Shown: positions 62,767-64,000 of the stretch, piece after piece
How positions within the stretch are numbered: position 1 is the first letter of the stretch
How the letters are laid out: each line of letters opens with the position of its first letter
Origin: Bin55 sp963667455
GTDB taxonomy: Bacteria; Pseudomonadota; Gammaproteobacteria; Pseudomonadales; Azotimanducaceae
Direction of reading: 5' to 3'
DNA: 64,000 nt
Assembly: GCA_963667455.2 (NCBI GenBank)
Contig: CAXXFR010000014.1
Location: 62,001-126,000 of the forward strand
Program-made: the position numbers and the translations under genes
Notes under the pieces: model-generated
The model's input: the letters and a program-made list of their open reading frames with translations, nothing else
Databases searched by the model: none
Told to the model about the DNA's origin: nothing

Positions 62767-63440
62767 GCAACTCCAACTGGGTAGCAGTTTGGCTAACAGT
62801 CCAACTAGCGGCCACTACCACGCTGCTGTTGCTGCTTATTGGAACACCCATCGCTTGGTGGCTTGCGAGCACGCGCAGTCGTTTCCGTCCCATCGTCGAA
62901 GCCTTAACAGCCCTCCCCTTAGTCCTACCTCCCACAGTTCTGGGCTTCTACTTGCTGATTGCCTTCAATCCACACGCGCCGCTAGGGCAGTTCTTCGTCT
63001 TCCTAACAGGAGAGAGCCTTGCCTTTTCCTTTCGGGGTCTTGTTGTGGCTTCATTGATCTATTCGCTTCCATTCATGGTCCAACCGCTTCGCGTGGCCTT
63101 TGAAAACGTCGATGCCAATTTGCTTGAAGCCACACAAGTGCTTGGCGCAAACCGCTGGATGCGGTTCTTGACAGTCGTTGTTCCTCTCTCGCTTCGAGGT
63201 TTCCTTACCGCAGCCGTATTGACCTTTGCTCATACTGTGGGCGAATTCGGGGTCGTTCTCATGATCGGGGGGAACATTCCAGGAGAGACGCGAGTTCTCT
63301 CGATTGCGATCTACGAGCACGTCGAAACTCTCTCGTATGCCGAAGCGCACCAACTGGCGATCACCTTGCTGGCTTTCTGCTTTCTGGTGCTTGTGGGTGT
63401 CTATGCGCTCAATCGACGCATGCCGGTTCGCGTTACGTAG
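62763..63440 (+). CDS. modB: Molybdate ABC transporter, permease
   Basis: A 225-residue inner membrane permease with five or six hydrophobic segments and the cytoplasmic EAA loop ANLLEATQVLGANRWMRFLTVVVP, given in part as EATQVLGANRW, that contacts ModC. The sequence GEFGVVLMIGGNIPGETR is typical of ModB. The TTG at 62763 overlaps the modA stop. One base separates its stop from modC. Confidence 0.95.
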   Translation: MSNSNWVAVWLTVQLAATTTLLLLLIGTPIAWWLASTRSRFRPIVEALTALPLVLPPTVLGFYLLIAFNPHAPLGQFFVFLTGESLAFSFRGLVVASLIYSLPFMVQPLRVAFENVDANLLEATQVLGANRWMRFLTVVVPLSLRGFLTAAVLTFAHTVGEFGVVLMIGGNIPGETRVLSIAIYEHVETLSYAEAHQLAITLLAFCFLVLVGVYALNRRMPVRVT

Positions 63441-63441
63441 C

Positions 63442-64000
63442 ATGCTGCAAGTTTCCATAGAGGTCACCAGGCCGTCGTTTCAACTCGACGTGGACGTCGA
63501 GCTACCTCTGCATGGCGCAACTGCCGTCATTGGTCCCAATGGATCCGGCAAAACAACTCTCTTGCGAGCACTAATAGGTCTGGAACGTGTCGTAGGCAGA
63601 ATCGAATTGAATGGAGCATGTTGGCTAGACTCCCAATCTAGGAAATGCATGCCGGTTCATAAGAGGCCGGTAGGCTACGTATCGCAGACCCCCGTGTTGT
63701 TACCGCATTTGTCCGTCGAGAAAAACCTGCGATATGCGGAGTACTTTTCGCGGCGAAAACGTGCCCCAACTGAATTCACTCAGATCGAGGAAGTGGTCGC
63801 GTCCCTTGATCTGACCCATTTGATGAACCGCAAACCCTCGCATCTGTCGGGCGGCGAAACCAGCAGAGTGGCCTTGGCTCAAGCTCTCGTGTGCCACCCC
63901 AGTGTGTTGCTCTTGGACGAACCTCTGGCATCCGTCGATGTTGACCGAAAGGCAGAACTCCTGCCCTATCTCAAATCGGCCATGAACGAATTCAAGATTC
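63442..64000 (+). CDS. modC: Molybdate ABC transporter, ATP-binding protein, partial at window edge
   Basis: The first 186 residues of an ABC ATPase, cut by the right edge. Walker A is GPNGSGKTT near residue 34, the Q-loop YVSQTPVL, the signature LSGGE (usually LSGGQ) and Walker B VLLLDEPLASVD. ATG at 63442 follows modB by one base. It completes a modABC operon. The C-terminal molybdate-binding (TOBE) part is beyond the window. Confidence 0.94.
   Translation, partial: MLQVSIEVTRPSFQLDVDVELPLHGATAVIGPNGSGKTTLLRALIGLERVVGRIELNGACWLDSQSRKCMPVHKRPVGYVSQTPVLLPHLSVEKNLRYAEYFSRRKRAPTEFTQIEEVVASLDLTHLMNRKPSHLSGGETSRVALAQALVCHPSVLLLDEPLASVDVDRKAELLPYLKSAMNEFKI

Overview
The window is bacterial chromosome of about half G+C. 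Genes are dense on both strands, and many start with GTG or TTG behind a clear ribosome binding site. There is no rRNA, CRISPR array or recognisable prophage; one tRNA gene, tRNA-Asn(GUU), is present. A Coq4-type ubiquinone protein, a class II HMG-CoA reductase, a type I IPP isomerase, twin-arginine signal peptides, lipoproteins and many genes for oxidising organic compounds suggest an aerobic, ubiquinone-using proteobacterium, perhaps marine or host-associated. That placement is inference; no rRNA or core marker gene is present to confirm it.

Layout. 1-3618 (-): isoprenoid genes, with idi followed by a single-chain HMG-CoA reductase/mevalonate kinase fusion and a partial epimerase. 4120-8114 (+): a frameshifted ADP-ribosylglycohydrolase-like gene, a Coq4-family gene and a MaoC-like hydratase in tight succession, followed by a minute transcription unit (TATAAT box, perfect Shine-Dalgarno, 10-codon ORF, terminator). 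8356-20997: a luciferase-like oxidoreductase, tandem DUF3667 membrane proteins, an acyl-CoA dehydrogenase-fold protein, an MFS transporter, two PhyH-family dioxygenases, and HIT, transglutaminase-like, SpoU methyltransferase and enoyl-CoA hydratase genes. 21135-27902: two Tat-exported aldo/keto reductases flank larC-larB-larE (nickel-pincer cofactor synthesis) and an exonuclease III gene. 28429-32428: a probable defence unit with a sigma70-like promoter, a DUF6338 membrane protein, two tiny proline-rich proteins and an MmeI-like restriction-modification enzyme.

32577-39512 holds a complete five-enzyme histidine degradation set (hutF-hutU-hutH-hutG on the minus strand, hutI divergent) using the formylglutamate route. 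39574-48259 holds a propeller-like protein, two further PhyH dioxygenases, a TIGR03084-like protein, a second luciferase-like enzyme, an alpha/beta hydrolase, a TerB-like protein and two adjacent acyl-CoA dehydrogenases. 48275-57557 holds a ThuA-like protein, an adrenodoxin-type ferredoxin, the tRNA, a PYROXD2-like flavoprotein, an HpcH/HpaI aldolase, a sulfatase-PhyH-Gfo/Idh unit and an M48 peptidase lipoprotein. 58045-64000 holds a second enoyl-CoA hydratase paralogue, an ankyrin-repeat protein, rubredoxin, an epimerase and modA-modB-modC, the last running off the right edge.

The most notable items are the HMG-CoA reductase/mevalonate kinase fusion, the DUF6338/proline-rich/MmeI-like unit, the 10-codon transcription unit, the lar cofactor operon with no lactate racemase nearby, and five separate PhyH-family oxygenases.
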